DNA of 64,000 nt from Cricetomys ansorgei (taxonomy: Eukaryota > Chordata > Mammalia > Rodentia > Nesomyidae): positions 1,604,001-1,668,000 of the forward strand of contig JAMJFZ010000289.1 of assembly GCA_026225945.1 (NCBI GenBank), read 5' to 3'. A model generated the notes under the pieces. That model was not told the origin of the DNA. It saw only the letters and a program-made list of their open reading frames with translations, and searched no databases. This document shows, one piece after another, positions 22,384 through 34,689 of this stretch. The position numbers were made by a program, and so were the translations under genes. The stretch's first letter is position 1, and each line of letters begins with the position of its first letter.

Positions 22384-23164
22384 GTTTGTTAGACGTTGGG
22401 TAGCCAGACTGGCAACCAAGCAAAGAGTTTTGGTTTTCTTCTACTCTGAAGATAGATTCAGGTTTTTAAAAGGAAGTTCTATTTACTTGATCTGTTTCTT
22501 TTGGGAGTTTCCTAGTTTTTTCATCCACATGATTTACAAAATGCTAGATCAGAACAATAGTCCATAATGTACTTTCCTAGACTGTATCTTTGGATTCTCA
22601 CATATCATTTTAAAAGAGAATTATACGTCCCAGTATATATTGTGGACTCTGAGACTTGATGAGCCAATGGCTTGCATATGGTTGTATCATTAAGGCTGAG
22701 TTCAAAAGTCCATATTTTCTACTTAAATTTGAGAAGTGTTACTGCTACAAGTAACATTATGTATTTGTAGATTAGCACACATTGGTGATCTTGGTTGAGA
22801 GACAGTGAAAGGGCAGAGCCACTGAAGAGAATCGTGACTGCCTTGTGTGAACCCAAACATCTCGATACAGTGCAGGAAATTTCTCCTTCCATTTGATCCT
22901 GAAACCCAGACCAACTGCACTGATAGCTGGGAATGTTGGGGATGCTGTCTTAGAGGTTCTGCCACAAAGCTCCACTAAGCCTCAAATACTTCATGTGTTC
23001 AGCAACACCGCAGAGCTCCAAAACAGAGAACACAACCTCCTACTCCCCTTCTAATGTCTAAGAGGTAATACTTCTGTCTCTAGCATTGGTCTGTAAAGAG
23101 ACAGTAGGTAAAGGACTACTTGAGATTCTGAATATGCCAGTGTCTGGGTGTTCCCTGAAAGATA

Positions 23165-23170
23165 GGGAGG

Positions 23171-23227
<57 letters not shown>

Positions 23228-23250
23228 GAAAACGAAGGGAGGGAGGGAGC
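23165..23250. repeat. (GGGA)n-(GA)n-(GGGA)n purine tract
   Basis: A long pure GA run (about 23,174-23,224) is bordered on both sides by GGGA-type units. The result is an almost unbroken polypurine strand of about 85 bases, a sequence type capable of triplex (H-DNA) formation. Confidence 0.95.
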
Positions 23251-24164
23251 AAACAGCACATCCCACTGTACCAAAACAATATGAACTGCAACAGAATTTG
23301 AAGAGCATCCGTGAACCACAAGTATTTTATTCATCCAATGCTTTAAAACAGGACAAGAATGTAATGGTAGTCTAGGAAGGATTTCACGGAAGAAAGGGCT
23401 CCAAGAGTTGTATCTAAGCAACACCCGAGGATAGGTTGGTATAAAGAATGAATATCACATTGTTATGAGGACCTCTTCCCCAGTTCCTTGCTTCAGGAAT
23501 GAAGGCTGATGTCAATCAAGGGGGGAAAACCCAGTGAATCCTAGGTTGCATTGCTCCAGTTAAGCAAGAAGACACGTTACAGCATGAACGATTGGGTAAT
23601 CAGTCGTACCTGTTATGTTTCAGTGCTAGCCATGAGCCTAAATGTAGACATTTCTTGCTTAAACATGAATTCTTTTTATATAATAGCTCGAGGCCTTGAC
23701 TATTTAATTGCATTATTTTGCTTGAAGAAAATTACTTATAAAGAAACGTTGAAAAAGAATCTCCTGAGGGGGGCTATGTAGGGACCCCCTGAATGTAAAT
23801 TTGGCTTAATAGAGTTATAAAGGATCTGTCTCAGTAGGAACAGGTGATTTGAAGTCCTTTTCCTGCTGAAAAGCAAGAACCCCATTATCTGATGATTCAT
23901 TTCCAGTACAGTAGGCTTCTGCTGTCCTGGGAGCATAGCATGCATCCTGGCCTCCAGGCCACTGGGAGCCTAAGCCTGAGTCACTTTCTCAGGCTTCCTT
24001 AGAGAGTGCTGGAGCCCCTGTGAGGGGCCCTGAGGTTTGCAGAGTGTGCTGCAGCCGAACAATCTGGCTGCCAAACACAGAAGCTAGACCTGGGGTTTTT
24101 TTTTCTAAGAAATGATTCTTGAATAAAGGACCTCGAAGACCTTATTCTGCTGACCAGGAGGCAG

Positions 24165-24380
24165 GATTATAGAATGACTCTGAGCACCCAGTGTGGAACC
24201 AAAGGCCTGTGTGCAAACCTGGTTCTGCCAGTTTCCCACCAAAGTGAGTTTAGGCAATTTATTCTGTTCTTTAAGCTTCAGTTTCCTCAATTTGATTTGA
24301 TGCTGAATTATACGACCTGTGAGCAATCCAGTGATGTTTAAATAGGCAAATGTAGATAAAGCACTTAGTGTTTTTAGGTT
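24165..24380 (+). mobile_element. MIR SINE
   Basis: The MIR block order is present: 'gcaaacctggttctgccagt', 'gagtttaggcaatttattct', 'gcttcagtttcctcaatttg', then a gatgctgaattata segment and 'gataaagcacttagtgtttt'. The conserved core around gcttcagtttcctca is well kept. MIR is mammal-wide and long inactive. Confidence 0.75.
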
Positions 24381-25447
24381 ATAAAATTAATAATCAGAGA
24401 GAGGTAACAACTGTGGCTAACTCAAGCATCTTAGGATGTCAAATACTGTGTCTCTGTGGGAACTGCAACCAGAACTACTTCCCTGTGCAAAAACAAGCAA
24501 AATAGAGACCGTCTCTAGGCAAAGGTTAAGTTACTGTAAAGCTGTGGGGAGGGATATTGACTCTAGCTGAGGATAAAACATATCTCTCAACAATAGTAAT
24601 CAAAGGAATACATGATACGGCTCTGAACGGAAGTGGGTACTGTGTGTGTTGTTGTGTTGCAGGTGAGGGTCCCAAGGTGCACCACGGTCTCAGTAATCAT
24701 ATTATTTTAAAAATAGGTAATGGTATTGTCTTGAAAAATTTTAGGTTGGAAAGATCCACACTGGGTCTTGTGAAAATCAGGACATGTCTCGAGGAGTTCA
24801 GGTTCAATGTATATACTCTGATTACTAGTAACCTAGGGCCACAACACCGGTATTCATTTAAAAAGGAAAATCAAGTTTGGCTTTCTCCAGAGAACAGTTG
24901 GCCATCTGCCCAGTGGTCTGTACAGTAATATACTCAGACAAACTTCCCAAGTTTGAAAAGAAAGGAAAGGCAGGAAAAGGAAAGCAGGAGAGCCGTGTTG
25001 ACCTTTGACTGTGAACACTCTGCCTCATGGCCAGGTGTTGAGAAAACTTGCTAGTGTTCTCGGGGCAAGTTAGCCAGCTCTTGATGGGAGCAATGGGAAC
25101 GTTCGTCTTTGTCCCTTTCCTTCATCCCACATTTTGTGATGTGACTTGCCATTTATTCGTCAAACATTCATTAAGCGACCGGTCTCGGAATTTTAGATGT
25201 CACTGGAGATAGAGCGACCATTCTTCTTCACGTCTCTGGCCAAGAATGCTGACCTGTCCTCTGAGATATGAGAAGTGAAATCCTCAAAACACTGGAGAAG
25301 CTGGCTTTCCTCTATGTGTTTTCCTATTTCTGTCTGTGTTTCTAAACATTGCTAGGAGCTAAGTTTGTCTGTGTCTTTAATTTCATACTTAGCTATTGTG
25401 TAGTTCTGGCTCTTCTTCCGGAAGTCTAGTGTGAAGATGTGATTGCC
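24381..25447. other. Unique-looking DNA
   Basis: The 123-codon plus-strand frame at 24,557-24,928 has an unremarkable translation with a Cys-rich patch from a tgtgttgttgtgttg tract, and no recognised domain. It is not called as a gene. No repeat recognised. Confidence 0.5.
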
Positions 25448-25661
25448 TGGGGCTGGACAGACGCCTTGGTGATCCAGAGCATGACCTACTCCTGCACAGG
25501 ACTGGAGTTTGGCCTTTGTAACCCACATCAAGTGACTCACAACTGCTTAGAACTCCAGCTCCAGGAGCCAACTCTGGAATCTATAGATAACTGCACTTGC
25601 ATGCGCATACCCAACACACAGACACACGTGCATCAACATAATTAAAAATAATATAAAATCT
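25448..25661 (+). mobile_element. B3/B2-type SINE
   Basis: The tRNA-like head 'ggggctggacagacgccttg' is followed by 'ttgtaacccacatcaagtga', 'ctcacaactgcttagaactc' and 'cagctccaggagccaactct'. A CA-rich segment and an AT-rich tail (aattaaaaataatataaaat) close it. This is the sense order of a B3/B2 SINE, moderately diverged. Confidence 0.8.
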
Positions 25662-27999
25662 TTAGAGAATAATAAATGATTCTCCTCTTAATACAGCGAG
25701 TTATAACAAACGAGGGCAGAGTTGGGGATAAATGGTTGGAAAACATCCTTAATTATTTCTAGAAGTAAATAAAATTCAGCTGTTTTACAGAAGACTGAAT
25801 CTTGATTTTTTTTTTTTTTTGTTTCTACTTCTGGAGGTTCCCATCGATGGGTAATTTCATGTGCGGTTCAGTGTTTGCATGGTATGCTATGAAAGGATTT
25901 GAAGAGCGAGAGTGAGGTCCTGTCTAATGGTATTCCCCTTTGATTCCTAAGTCTCCAGAGAAGCAACCTAATTCTATCTTAATTAGTACTGTCTTTTATC
26001 CTGTGTAATTCTCCCCCCCCCCACACCATGTTTCTCCCCTGAGCAGGATTATATGAGAACCCCCAGACTCTAAGGGTTTGTCTCTTACAATTACCTGTCT
26101 CCAGGAATGCGAAAGACAGACAGACACGGGAGTTCTGTTCTTTGTAACTAGGATGGAACACCACTCCTCTGCTCTGTCTGATGAGCAAGGACAGCTGTTG
26201 ATTCACCTCTCTCTGTGGAGGGCTGGACCGTGCTTATGAAGAAATGTAACTAGGAAAAGGGACACAGAGCAGAACACCCTGCCCGGGGACTACCTCGAGC
26301 CTCCAGGAGGCAGCTTGTTTTCTGGCCTCTGATTGCAAGATCCTTCTCTGTATTTGTGATGACATGTCACGTCACGGGCTTATAAAGACTCTTATGGTCT
26401 TCGCGTGCTAGTAAGAGCTTGTCCACCTTTTGCAATTTGAATCAGTTGATGCAAAGCAGAAAACCAGAATACATTTACATTCATCGGCCCTGCGGAGCTC
26501 TTGCTGAAGTGTTGGGCTACATTATCTTGTCACTGTTTCTTAACTGACAGATGCCCAATTGTCTTACGTACTTTAGAAGCAAACGTCGTTTTTACCTTGA
26601 AGAACAATTAAGTCTTCTGAAGGTTAAATTTCTAAGGAAGGAAAAAAAAAAGAGGCCAGACTACAGTTTAATTTATTGAAAGTTATTTATAATTTTAGTA
26701 CTTACTGTCCTGAAAATGCCTGTCCCCTTGGAAATATGATTCAGACGCCCTGAGCTGAAGAAACATTTTCCTTTTTCCTGTGTAAAACATGAAACAAAAG
26801 TCAACTGAAAAACACTTCATTAAAATAGTTCCTTTGTCCTTTTGACAATGAAAACCAAGGAGAGTCATGCCAGTTTGGCTATGTAGGTGGTCTCTTTCTA
26901 CGCTGACCTTAGCCTGACCTCGCAGAAATCACTGAAAGTTATTTGATGGCTCTAGAGATTTTCAAAATCTGTTGAAAAGCAACAACTCGATGTACTAGGG
27001 CATTTAGATTCTCCCGTCCATTACAATGTGAGGTTCTGAACTGAAGAATCTACTCACGTCCTGTTCTGCCCAGACCTCACTGTCCCTGGGCCTTCTATGC
27101 TCTTATGTACGAGGACCTTGCAAGTTGATTTGGGCCCCTTCATCCTTTGTATATGTCTGTCAGGGTCTCCCCCAGGCCGACTTTGCTATCAACTCGTGGA
27201 ACTGGTCTACATCAGCACACATATTACATGTATCAAATAAAGTATGTTCCCTGAGGGAATATCACTGACATTTCTTTTTTGTTCTTTTTTTTTTTTTTTT
27301 GGAATTAGTAATTCTAGAACATTCTTCATCTTGTAATGTTCTGCACTTCTTCAGAGTGTAGCAAAAAGCAGGAGTTTGGAGTGTCTGATGAAAAATGAAA
27401 ATCAGACACTGTGTTCTTTTATTTCTCTTGTAGTCAAAAAAATATCTTTTATTCTCCTTGGGTTAATTTTTAATACCTTAGGACTGTTTGAGGAAATGCA
27501 GCCTGGTTACCAGTAAACCTCCTCTTGAAGTCATCTGTCTGATTTGCCAGACAGCTCATTCTAATAGTTTTGAGAAATGAAAAATTGAACTTTGTGCTTT
27601 TGATTAATATTTCTCAGTTAAATGAAAATGAGTATTTGGCCTCTAATTCTATTAAGATGATACTGCACAAAACTTTCATAAGGGGACCCTGTGCTCTTTT
27701 CATTCTGTTGTGTAGTAGTTTTGTTCACTTTGGTTGTCAAAAAAAAAAATAATGAGAATACACAGAAGACTGGTTCTAAGGCTTCATTCCACCAGGAAGC
27801 ACATGGAGAACTTGTCTCAGGAACCGGATCTTCCTTCTCTGAAACAACATTAGCTTTAAAGATAATTAAAAAAAAAAAATAGCTACTTTCCAATCTTCTG
27901 GTAAAATGGAGTCTTGGCAGCACATCTTTCCTAAGCACACTGTCTACCTCTAGTTCTCCTTGGCGTGATTCACGCTTGCAGAATCTTTGGCAGGAGTTT
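25662..27999. other. Unique DNA with homopolymer runs and a candidate regulatory cluster
   Basis: T runs lie at about 25,807-25,821 and 27,284-27,300, and a C run at about 26,012-26,023. The segment 26,355-26,620 is listed separately for motif clustering. No repeat or gene is recognised elsewhere. Confidence 0.5.
26355..26620. promoter_or_regulatory. Candidate regulatory cluster (MEIS/TGIF-like palindrome, CRE half-site, TATA-like box)
   Basis: A 10-bp palindrome TGACATGTCA (26,360-26,369) overlaps CACGTCAC, which carries a CRE half-site CGTCA (26,370-26,374). A TATA-like CTTATAAAG follows at 26,379-26,387. The surrounding sequence is complex and free of recognisable repeats. Motif matches of this size occur by chance, so this is only a pointer to an element that might be conserved. 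Confidence 0.2.
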
Positions 28000-28434
28000 G
28001 AGTTTAAGTTCCCAAATGAGTATTCAACATAGATTAATTGAGACTGTTATTTCTTGGAGTATAAATACATCTGCTTAATAAAATGTACTTATTGAAGATA
28101 AACAGTTATGTAATAGAAACCATCCACAGGACATAATAATAGGACTAATGAGAAAGGCAATTGATTATAAGTGACATAATTACTGAAGGTTAAAAGGTAC
28201 ACTGTTGATAATACTTGTTATGCCTCATGTAGGCTCTAATAAGCATTTTGATCATAATTTAACATGTAATAACTCACTTATTATATACAAAGAATGGATT
28301 GCTCTTCCAGTTTGGACCACGTGGCTTGAAGAGTGAGTGCTCTAGGGAGCTAGGGCATTAAGAGCTCTACTCTTATGATTGAGGAAAGGCTTCTAATTGG
28401 AATATTAATTGTTACTGATTGTATTTTATTTAGG
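28000..28434. promoter_or_regulatory. Candidate conserved non-coding element rich in homeodomain cores
   Basis: A repeat-free AT-rich stretch with many TAAT-type cores: 'catagattaattgagac' near 28,030, 'ggcaattgattataag' near 28,160, 'gacataattactg' near 28,175, and 'ttctaattggaatattaatt' at 28,391-28,410. Such clustering is typical of developmental enhancers but also arises in AT-rich DNA. Conservation cannot be assessed from one sequence. Confidence 0.2.
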
Positions 28435-28560
28435 AAGTGGAAAGAGAACCCAATGCCTTTGATTAAACCTCCTGCTATCTTTGATGATGGAAAAGTCCCA
28501 TGCCTGGTAGAGTTCATAGCTTTCCATGGAGCGGATTTAAGGCAACTTTAAAAATATTTG

Positions 28561-29351
28561 TAAGTGGCTTTTCCTTTAGAAGTTCTCTAAGAAACTATTT
28601 TCATTGCAATTGTCACTAGAAGGAGGTTTAGGAAGAAGTAGGCTGGCGCTCACTCCAGCGTTTGTGTTCCTGTTTCCTCCGGCTGGCTTCTCAGGTCTCT
28701 TGCTTTCCACAGTAATGTGATATACTCAGTGGTACCGAGAAGGGCGGAGGCAACTGAAGAGGGATAATCAGTCATTTATGACCTCAGTCTTGGGCTATGG
28801 AAATAAAGGATATGTTATAGAGTTTGAGCAGCCTGTGTGGAGTTGTGCCCTTTCCCAAGGGCTAAAAGAAACCCTGAGATGGAGTCAGAGCATGAAGGGC
28901 AGACTGGATTGCAGACAGGACAAAGTACCTTAGAGTTAGACGACAATTTGTATTCTTCAGCAAAATGTCTCCTCTCTTTTTGCACATCCGGTTGTGATCA
29001 CTCTTCCGCAGACGCCAGGGTTCCTGAACCCCTGGCCAGGAGAGAACTCTGTTGTCGACTCTTGAGTGTTGTTTGCTGGTCTTGGCTATTGAAAGAATGT
29101 ATGGGAAGCTGGGCTTTTATTCAACGATGAAGTGCTTACATGTATCTGTGCTCTAGAGGATGTTATTCTTTAAGATGTAAGGAGTCTAAACATTTCTGAT
29201 GTATTTGGTGGTTTGGATGAAATAGTCTCAGGGTTTTGGTTGACATAAACTTCAGAGAGTTCCAAGTGTTCTTCATAGATGTTAGGATTTGCTAGCACAC
29301 TATCTTTTGAAGGAGGTTGCATTGGACATGATTGTGAGGTGCATGGGTGTA

Positions 29352-29405
<54 letters not shown>

Positions 29406-29609
29406 TTGTGCTTATTTTTCTATATCCCTTTCACTCTGCTCACCATGGATTTCTGATGTTAGTGTTCAGATCACCATGGCTTACATACACTGGATGTGCA
29501 TGTACATGTACCCGTGTGTGTGCATGTACCAGATAGGTAGACTTGTTTCCACTGTGCCCCACTCCTCATTTAGAAGTTATTTCAGGCTCTCTGTTGTTAG
29601 ATTCTGAAC
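28561..29609. other. Unique DNA with one compound microsatellite
   Basis: No gene supported. The 97-codon frame at 28,837-29,130 has no recognised domain. The microsatellite at 29,354-29,402 is listed separately. Confidence 0.5.
29354..29402. repeat. Compound (TG)n-(AG)n microsatellite
   Basis: A TG tract of about eight units passes directly into an AG tract of about sixteen units. This is the same architecture as at 17.2 kb. Confidence 0.95.
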
Positions 29610-29760
29610 TATATACCAGCACAGCTGAGAGGACTGAGTTGGAGTTCCTATTCTAATACTTGTATTTCTATTCATTTGGCAAATCTATTTAAATTATCTG
29701 CAGCAGCTTCATTTTGTTTTTTTGTAAATATGGACAAATTTAAAATCACTCCAGTGTTGG
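29610..29760 (+). mobile_element. MIR SINE, decayed
   Basis: The order 'ggagttcctattctaatact', 'tttggcaaatctatttaaat' and 'gcagcttcattttgtttttt' followed by gtaaatatggac matches the MIR sense strand, from the 'ggttcaaatcc' block to the 'cagtttcctcatctgtaaaatg' block. Weakly preserved. Confidence 0.5.
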
Positions 29761-32139
29761 CTTAGACAACACAGGAAAGGACTCTCAGAAAGCATTGGCT
29801 TAGCTGTATGCTGTCCAGAAGAAGAAGTGTCCCATCAGTTGTAGGACAACTGCGGCTGTCACTGAAGAATAAGCAAGCCCTTGTGTGATAGGTCAGGGAA
29901 TTGCGTCTTGCCCATCAAGACACGAAGCCTCCTTCGAGTTATCCTGTCTCAGTTCACACGTACCTGGTTCCACGGGCCCGTGTCTGTCTGTTTTTGTCGG
30001 TTCTCTCACGGCATCATTCTGAGTGCACCGAGCCATAAGAAAATGGCAAGAACGTCTCCTTGTCTTTGCATGTCAGCATTTCCTTTTGAATTTCAACATT
30101 GCCCTTGGTTTAGTTGATGTAAGTCTGACAAACATTTTGGGTTGGAATTTGTAGACGATGGCAATACAGCTAGCGAACTGGTAGAGGAAGGAGGGGCTGG
30201 CAGCAGAGTTTGTGTAGGAGCCATCTTGTTCGTCTGTGAGTTCCAAACATACCGGTCAAGGTCTGACATGGTTACTACGTGCCATTTGATATGTAGACTA
30301 AAGCAATAGATGTGTCTCTCCCAATATGCCAGCTAACGTCTTGGGCAGTGACAGCACTGCTCTCGGGTTCAGTCCTGAGCCCCCCCCCCGCCCCCCGCCA
30401 TAGAACATGTATGCCAAGACCCTCACTCTGACTGTTATGGCAGCTGGTAGAGTCAATCACTTAAAATTATCATGTGTAGGAAGTGTCTTACAATAGTTAA
30501 TTATTCATCAAGACTAGGAGCATGAGCTGAAATCTGTTGTTTTAGTTTCTTATTAAAGTGAGAAGTTCTTATTAGAGACGAGAATTAGTGGTTCTAAGAG
30601 ACAGAGTCTCACCAAAAATTAGGCCTATTCACACCGTTTCTGAGAAAAATGGATCATCACTTGTTTTCAGATTCTCAGGAGGCAAACAGCATGCAAAGTA
30701 TCACCTTTGAGCTCCCAGACCACCCACTTGAAGACGTCCAAAGACAGAGGCCACTGATCCCATTGCTATTGAAGGAATCCTTGATGAGGAGAATCCAACT
30801 GTTAGCATTTATATTTCAGACTTTGAAACTTACTGAGTGACCTTATCAATATATAAATAGTTTTGAAATATGGACTATAAATCAATGTCAAATTCTATAA
30901 TACTCTGGCAATCTTGAGTATAAGTTAGGTGCAAGATGGGATGAATTTTAACTAAAGTCTCTGGTGAAAAACGAGTTTTGGTGAAAGAACATGTTGGCCT
31001 AGGAGAAGCCAAATATGGGTTCTGGTTGGTGGAAATTGATAGCCCGGATTAACTTGAGAAAGGTGTTTGGGGCTAGTGACTCAGTGCAGTGTCTTCTGGA
31101 GGCCTAGACTAGAGTTCTATCTTTTGAATATAATCCTCCCCCTTTCTCTTTTATTTTTTAAAGCAAAACACAGCCCTCACTTCAAAGGGAAGAACAATTT
31201 ATTTTTGAACCGAGAGACTGATCACGGCCTGGGAACAGGGATATAAGCTGCCTCGATCAAATAACATGTTCCATCATGGAAACGATTTCATGAAACCTTT
31301 CTAGTTACAGAGAAAAATAAAGTTCCAAATTAGGTTGTTTTTCAAATATATCGGTAGGAGCATCAGGTAGACGGATTATAGTCAAGTGGAAAAAATCTCT
31401 GCTTTAGATCTCAAAGCCTGTCTGAAGATATTCTTAGCCTTGGGGTTGCTCGAAGCTAGTAGTCTGCTAAGTGGATATATTCCCAGCGTTTCCCTGATAG
31501 TCAGAAAGATATTAGGTCACACACAGAGGTGGACAGTGAACGGCCATTAAGGTAATAGCTGATTTGGCTCTGGATCTGCAGCATCCTAATTCTGCAAATG
31601 CAAAGTTCTAACCAGCCGTCCTTGTAGAGTCTTTAGCAGAAAGGGCCTCTTCTGAGGACTTCAGTTCATGTTCTGGAGAAGCTTTAGGGCATTAAGACTA
31701 TGAGAAGAGGAGGCCTTATGGCAATGGGGCATCAGCAAACGATGAGAGAAATAACTTTTATATTTTCAGCTTTCATATTTGAGCCTCTGATCATCATTTT
31801 GAAACTGACAGATAATAGAGTGTGTATTTTACTCAGACAATTTTCACAGATGTAGTGTAGGGTCTATGCCAGGGCCTATTTTATAGAAAAATATTACCAT
31901 GTGTTTGAAATGAGCAGAGTGAAGATCTGCAAAACACATTTCCCCCAGCAGAAAAGTCCCAGCAGTTGTGATTCAGTGGAAGGTTGCAGCCTTTCTTTGG
32001 GATAAGGAAGAACTGGGTTTGGAGGCCCACCTAACTGGAAGGTTTAATTTCGATTATCAGCCTGATTTGGATTAAGAAATGTTTAGGAGAAAGCATGCTG
32101 CTTGGTGTTCGTGGTGTCCTTTCCAGAGAAAACAGGATC
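29761..32139. other. Unique-looking DNA with a C-rich run
   Basis: A C run with one G interruption lies at 30,380-30,398. No repeat or gene recognised elsewhere in about 2.4 kb. Open frames are below 80 codons. Confidence 0.5.
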
Positions 32140-32400
32140 ATGGAGGCCCTGACCTAATGAATGGATGAATCCCTCATAAATTGGTAGTTTGATGTCATCA
32201 TGAAGATGTGCTGGGAGACAGAGGTGGGGCCATTCCTGAAGAAGCAGGTCACTTGGGGTATGTCACTGGAGGTCTATCTTGTGGACGCCTGTAGCTCCCT
32301 TTCCTGTTTTCTGGCCACCATGATGTGAACTGCCCTGCCACCCCCCCCCCCCCCTGTCCCTTCCTGATGACAGGGACTGCAGCCCCTGTGACAGTATATT
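32140..32400 (+). mobile_element. MaLR-like solitary LTR fragment
   Basis: The blocks 'ccctgacctaatgaatggat', 'cagaggtggggccattcctg', 'gcaggtcacttggggtatgt' and 'gtagctccctttcctgtttt', followed by 'ctggccaccatgatgtgaac', follow the sense order of MST/MT-type MaLR LTRs (the ggtggggcc, ggtca and ctggccgccatg blocks). A long C run (32,340-32,354) interrupts the 3' part. Confidence 0.55.
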
Positions 32401-32552
32401 CTTCTTCTTCTTCTAAAATCATCATCTTACATATTTTTTATCACAATTATGAAAAATTATTACCTTACTGCACCCAGCTGATGCTGGTAAAAGAATTTTT
32501 TTTTTTATTGAGTGTCAATATTTCCACCAATAAATGAAGAGTATCAGTGCTT

Positions 32553-32690
32553 GGCCAGGCAAGGTGACACATTCCTTTAATCCCAGCTATTGGGAAGCAG
32601 AAGCTGGCAGATCTCTGTGAGTTTACATAGTAAATTCCAGGTGAGCCAAGGCTATACAGTGAGACCCTGTCAAAAATATACAAAAGAATA
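32553..32690 (+). mobile_element. B1 SINE
   Basis: The B1 order is clear: 'ggccaggcaaggtgacacat', 'cctttaatcccagctattgg', 'gcagatctctgtgagtttac' and 'gtgagaccctgtcaaaaata'. Several transitions at CpG-derived sites mark it as an intermediate-age copy. Confidence 0.85.
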
Positions 32691-33185
32691 TCAATGCTAA
32701 ATTCTAAGATGTTGTAAGAGTGGGAGGCCAATGTCTAGCTTCATGAATTGTGGATGACTAATAAATAGCAATGATTATTATTGTTATTAATATGAACTTG
32801 AATACATATTATTCATATATGTGTTATTATGCAATAATGAGATTTACATAAGCAAGCTTCAGAGAACATGTTCTTCCAAAATGTCTTAAGCTTTTAATAT
32901 TTAAGAACCTAGACCCAGAGGAAAGTGTCATTGCATTTTGATTTGCATTTCCCTAGTGATTAGTGATGATGAGCATCTTTATGTGTGATGTCAGCCCTTT
33001 GTATGTCTTCTTTAAAGATATATCTCTTGCCTGTTTTTGAACCATTTTGGATCCATTTTAGCAATTAACTATATATGTTTTACATATTAATGTTTTCTGT
33101 TCAGATATCTGGCTTATAAAAATCTTCTATTCCGTGGTTTGTCTTTTTATTTATTGACAACGTCTTCTGGTGACTATTTTAAAGA

Positions 33186-33470
33186 TTTCAAAGGAGGTAA
33201 AGCACTTGTCACACAAGCATGAAGACCAGAGTTCAGATCCCCAGCATCCACACAAAAACTGAGAGGCAAGGCAGCTGCCTCTGTTCCTAGCACTCAGGAT
33301 GCAGAGATGGGGCATCCCTGGGCCAAACAGAAACCCCGCTTCTATACGTAAGGGGTAGAGTAATAGAGGGAAACATCCAATATCAACTTCAGGGCTACAC
33401 ATGCACGTACACACATGTTCACATGTACCTAAACATGCAAACACACACATACCACACAGTGAACAATTAA
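33186..33470 (+). mobile_element. B4-type SINE
   Basis: Inserted in the ancient L1. Sense-order blocks are 'gaggtaaagcacttgtcaca', 'agcatgaagaccagagttca', 'gatccccagcatccacacaa', a B1-like core 'ctagcactcaggatgcagag', and a CA-rich 3' part with 'gctacacatgcacgtacaca'. The tRNA-like head plus B1-like core identifies the B4 group. Confidence 0.75.
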
Positions 33471-34689
33471 GCAACTAACTTAACTAAATGATAAGCATTT
33501 CGAGGGACTCCACAGTGCAGTCTTCATGAGCTCGCTATCCATGAGGTAGGACTTTGCAGTAGTATAGCTGTTTGGGGTTCAGCTGCTTTCCTAAAAGTAA
33601 CACCTCACCTGTGCTCGGTGAGGAGCCTTATAAGCTCGTTGGTTCCTCTCTCCCTCTCTCTCCCTTTCTCTCACTCTTTCTCCCCCCTTCTCTATTTCAC
33701 ACACACAGACACACAGACACACACACACACCACGCCAACCCCAGTTTATCCGTTTTCTTGTTTCCTGCGCTTTTGCTTTAGGCTATTGTCAGCTCTGAGG
33801 TAATTTTTGACATGGGTTGAGATGTGATAACCTCTTTCTTTCCTATGTGGATATCTAGGTTATTTGTGGAAAAGACACTTCTCCCAGGATGTATTCATAT
33901 ACCAGTTTGATATTATCTCTGCATTTCCTAGTTCATCAGCCTCTGTCTGTTTCTATGACAATGGCATACTCTTTTGATTATTGTAGCTTTGTAGTGAGCT
34001 TTGGAATCAGGAAATGCAGTTCTAGCTTTGTTTTTCCTTTCCAAGACTAATAGGCCGTTTGGAATCTCTTCATGATTGTTTTGCGTCCTGAAGAAAAAGT
34101 AATTGGGAATTTTGAGAGTGATTGTATTGAATCTCTGTCATTTTGAGTAGCATAGTGAGCGGCATTTTAACAACATTAAATCTAGGGACAGAGGATGTGT
34201 TTTATCTTTAGTTTATTTCACTTATGCCTTCCAGTGTCCTTTGTAGAAAGCTCTCAGCTCTTTGGATAAACACACTCTGAATATTTTGGTCTTTTTTTTT
34301 TTCATGAGTCTTTCATATCGTCTATTACTAGTTAAAAAACACAACAATGAGATTTTGGGCCCTGTTACTTTGCTCATGTCATTTGCTAGTTATTATTTAT
34401 TTCTTCCTTTTGTGTGCCATCTTAGGACTTTCAAATGTATAATCACATCGTCTCTTGGTAGAGAAGCAGGTAATGTCACTTTTTCTCATTTTAAAAGTCT
34501 TTCATTTTTCATCTAAATTTATCTAGTCACTCTGCTTAGGATGTCTAGTACTGAATTAGATATCGGTGACAAAGGAGAGCACTCTTGTTTTGTCCCGGAA
34601 CCTAAAGGGCATGCCTTCAGTCTCTCATGTCATTACTTTTACTAAATGGTATAAATTCCAATATCTGTGTTTAAAAATCCACCTGTAGT

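Larger units (their letters stand above)
22126..24164. other. Unique DNA with two microsatellites
   Basis: Apart from the (GT)n and (GA)n tracts listed separately, no repeat or gene is recognised. Several antisense frames over 23,050-23,420 are long only because they read through the GA tract as Ser-Leu repeats. Confidence 0.5.

Noticed and set aside
23051..23424. Several antisense frames with long Ser-Leu repeats
   Set aside because: These are translations of the (GA)n microsatellite.
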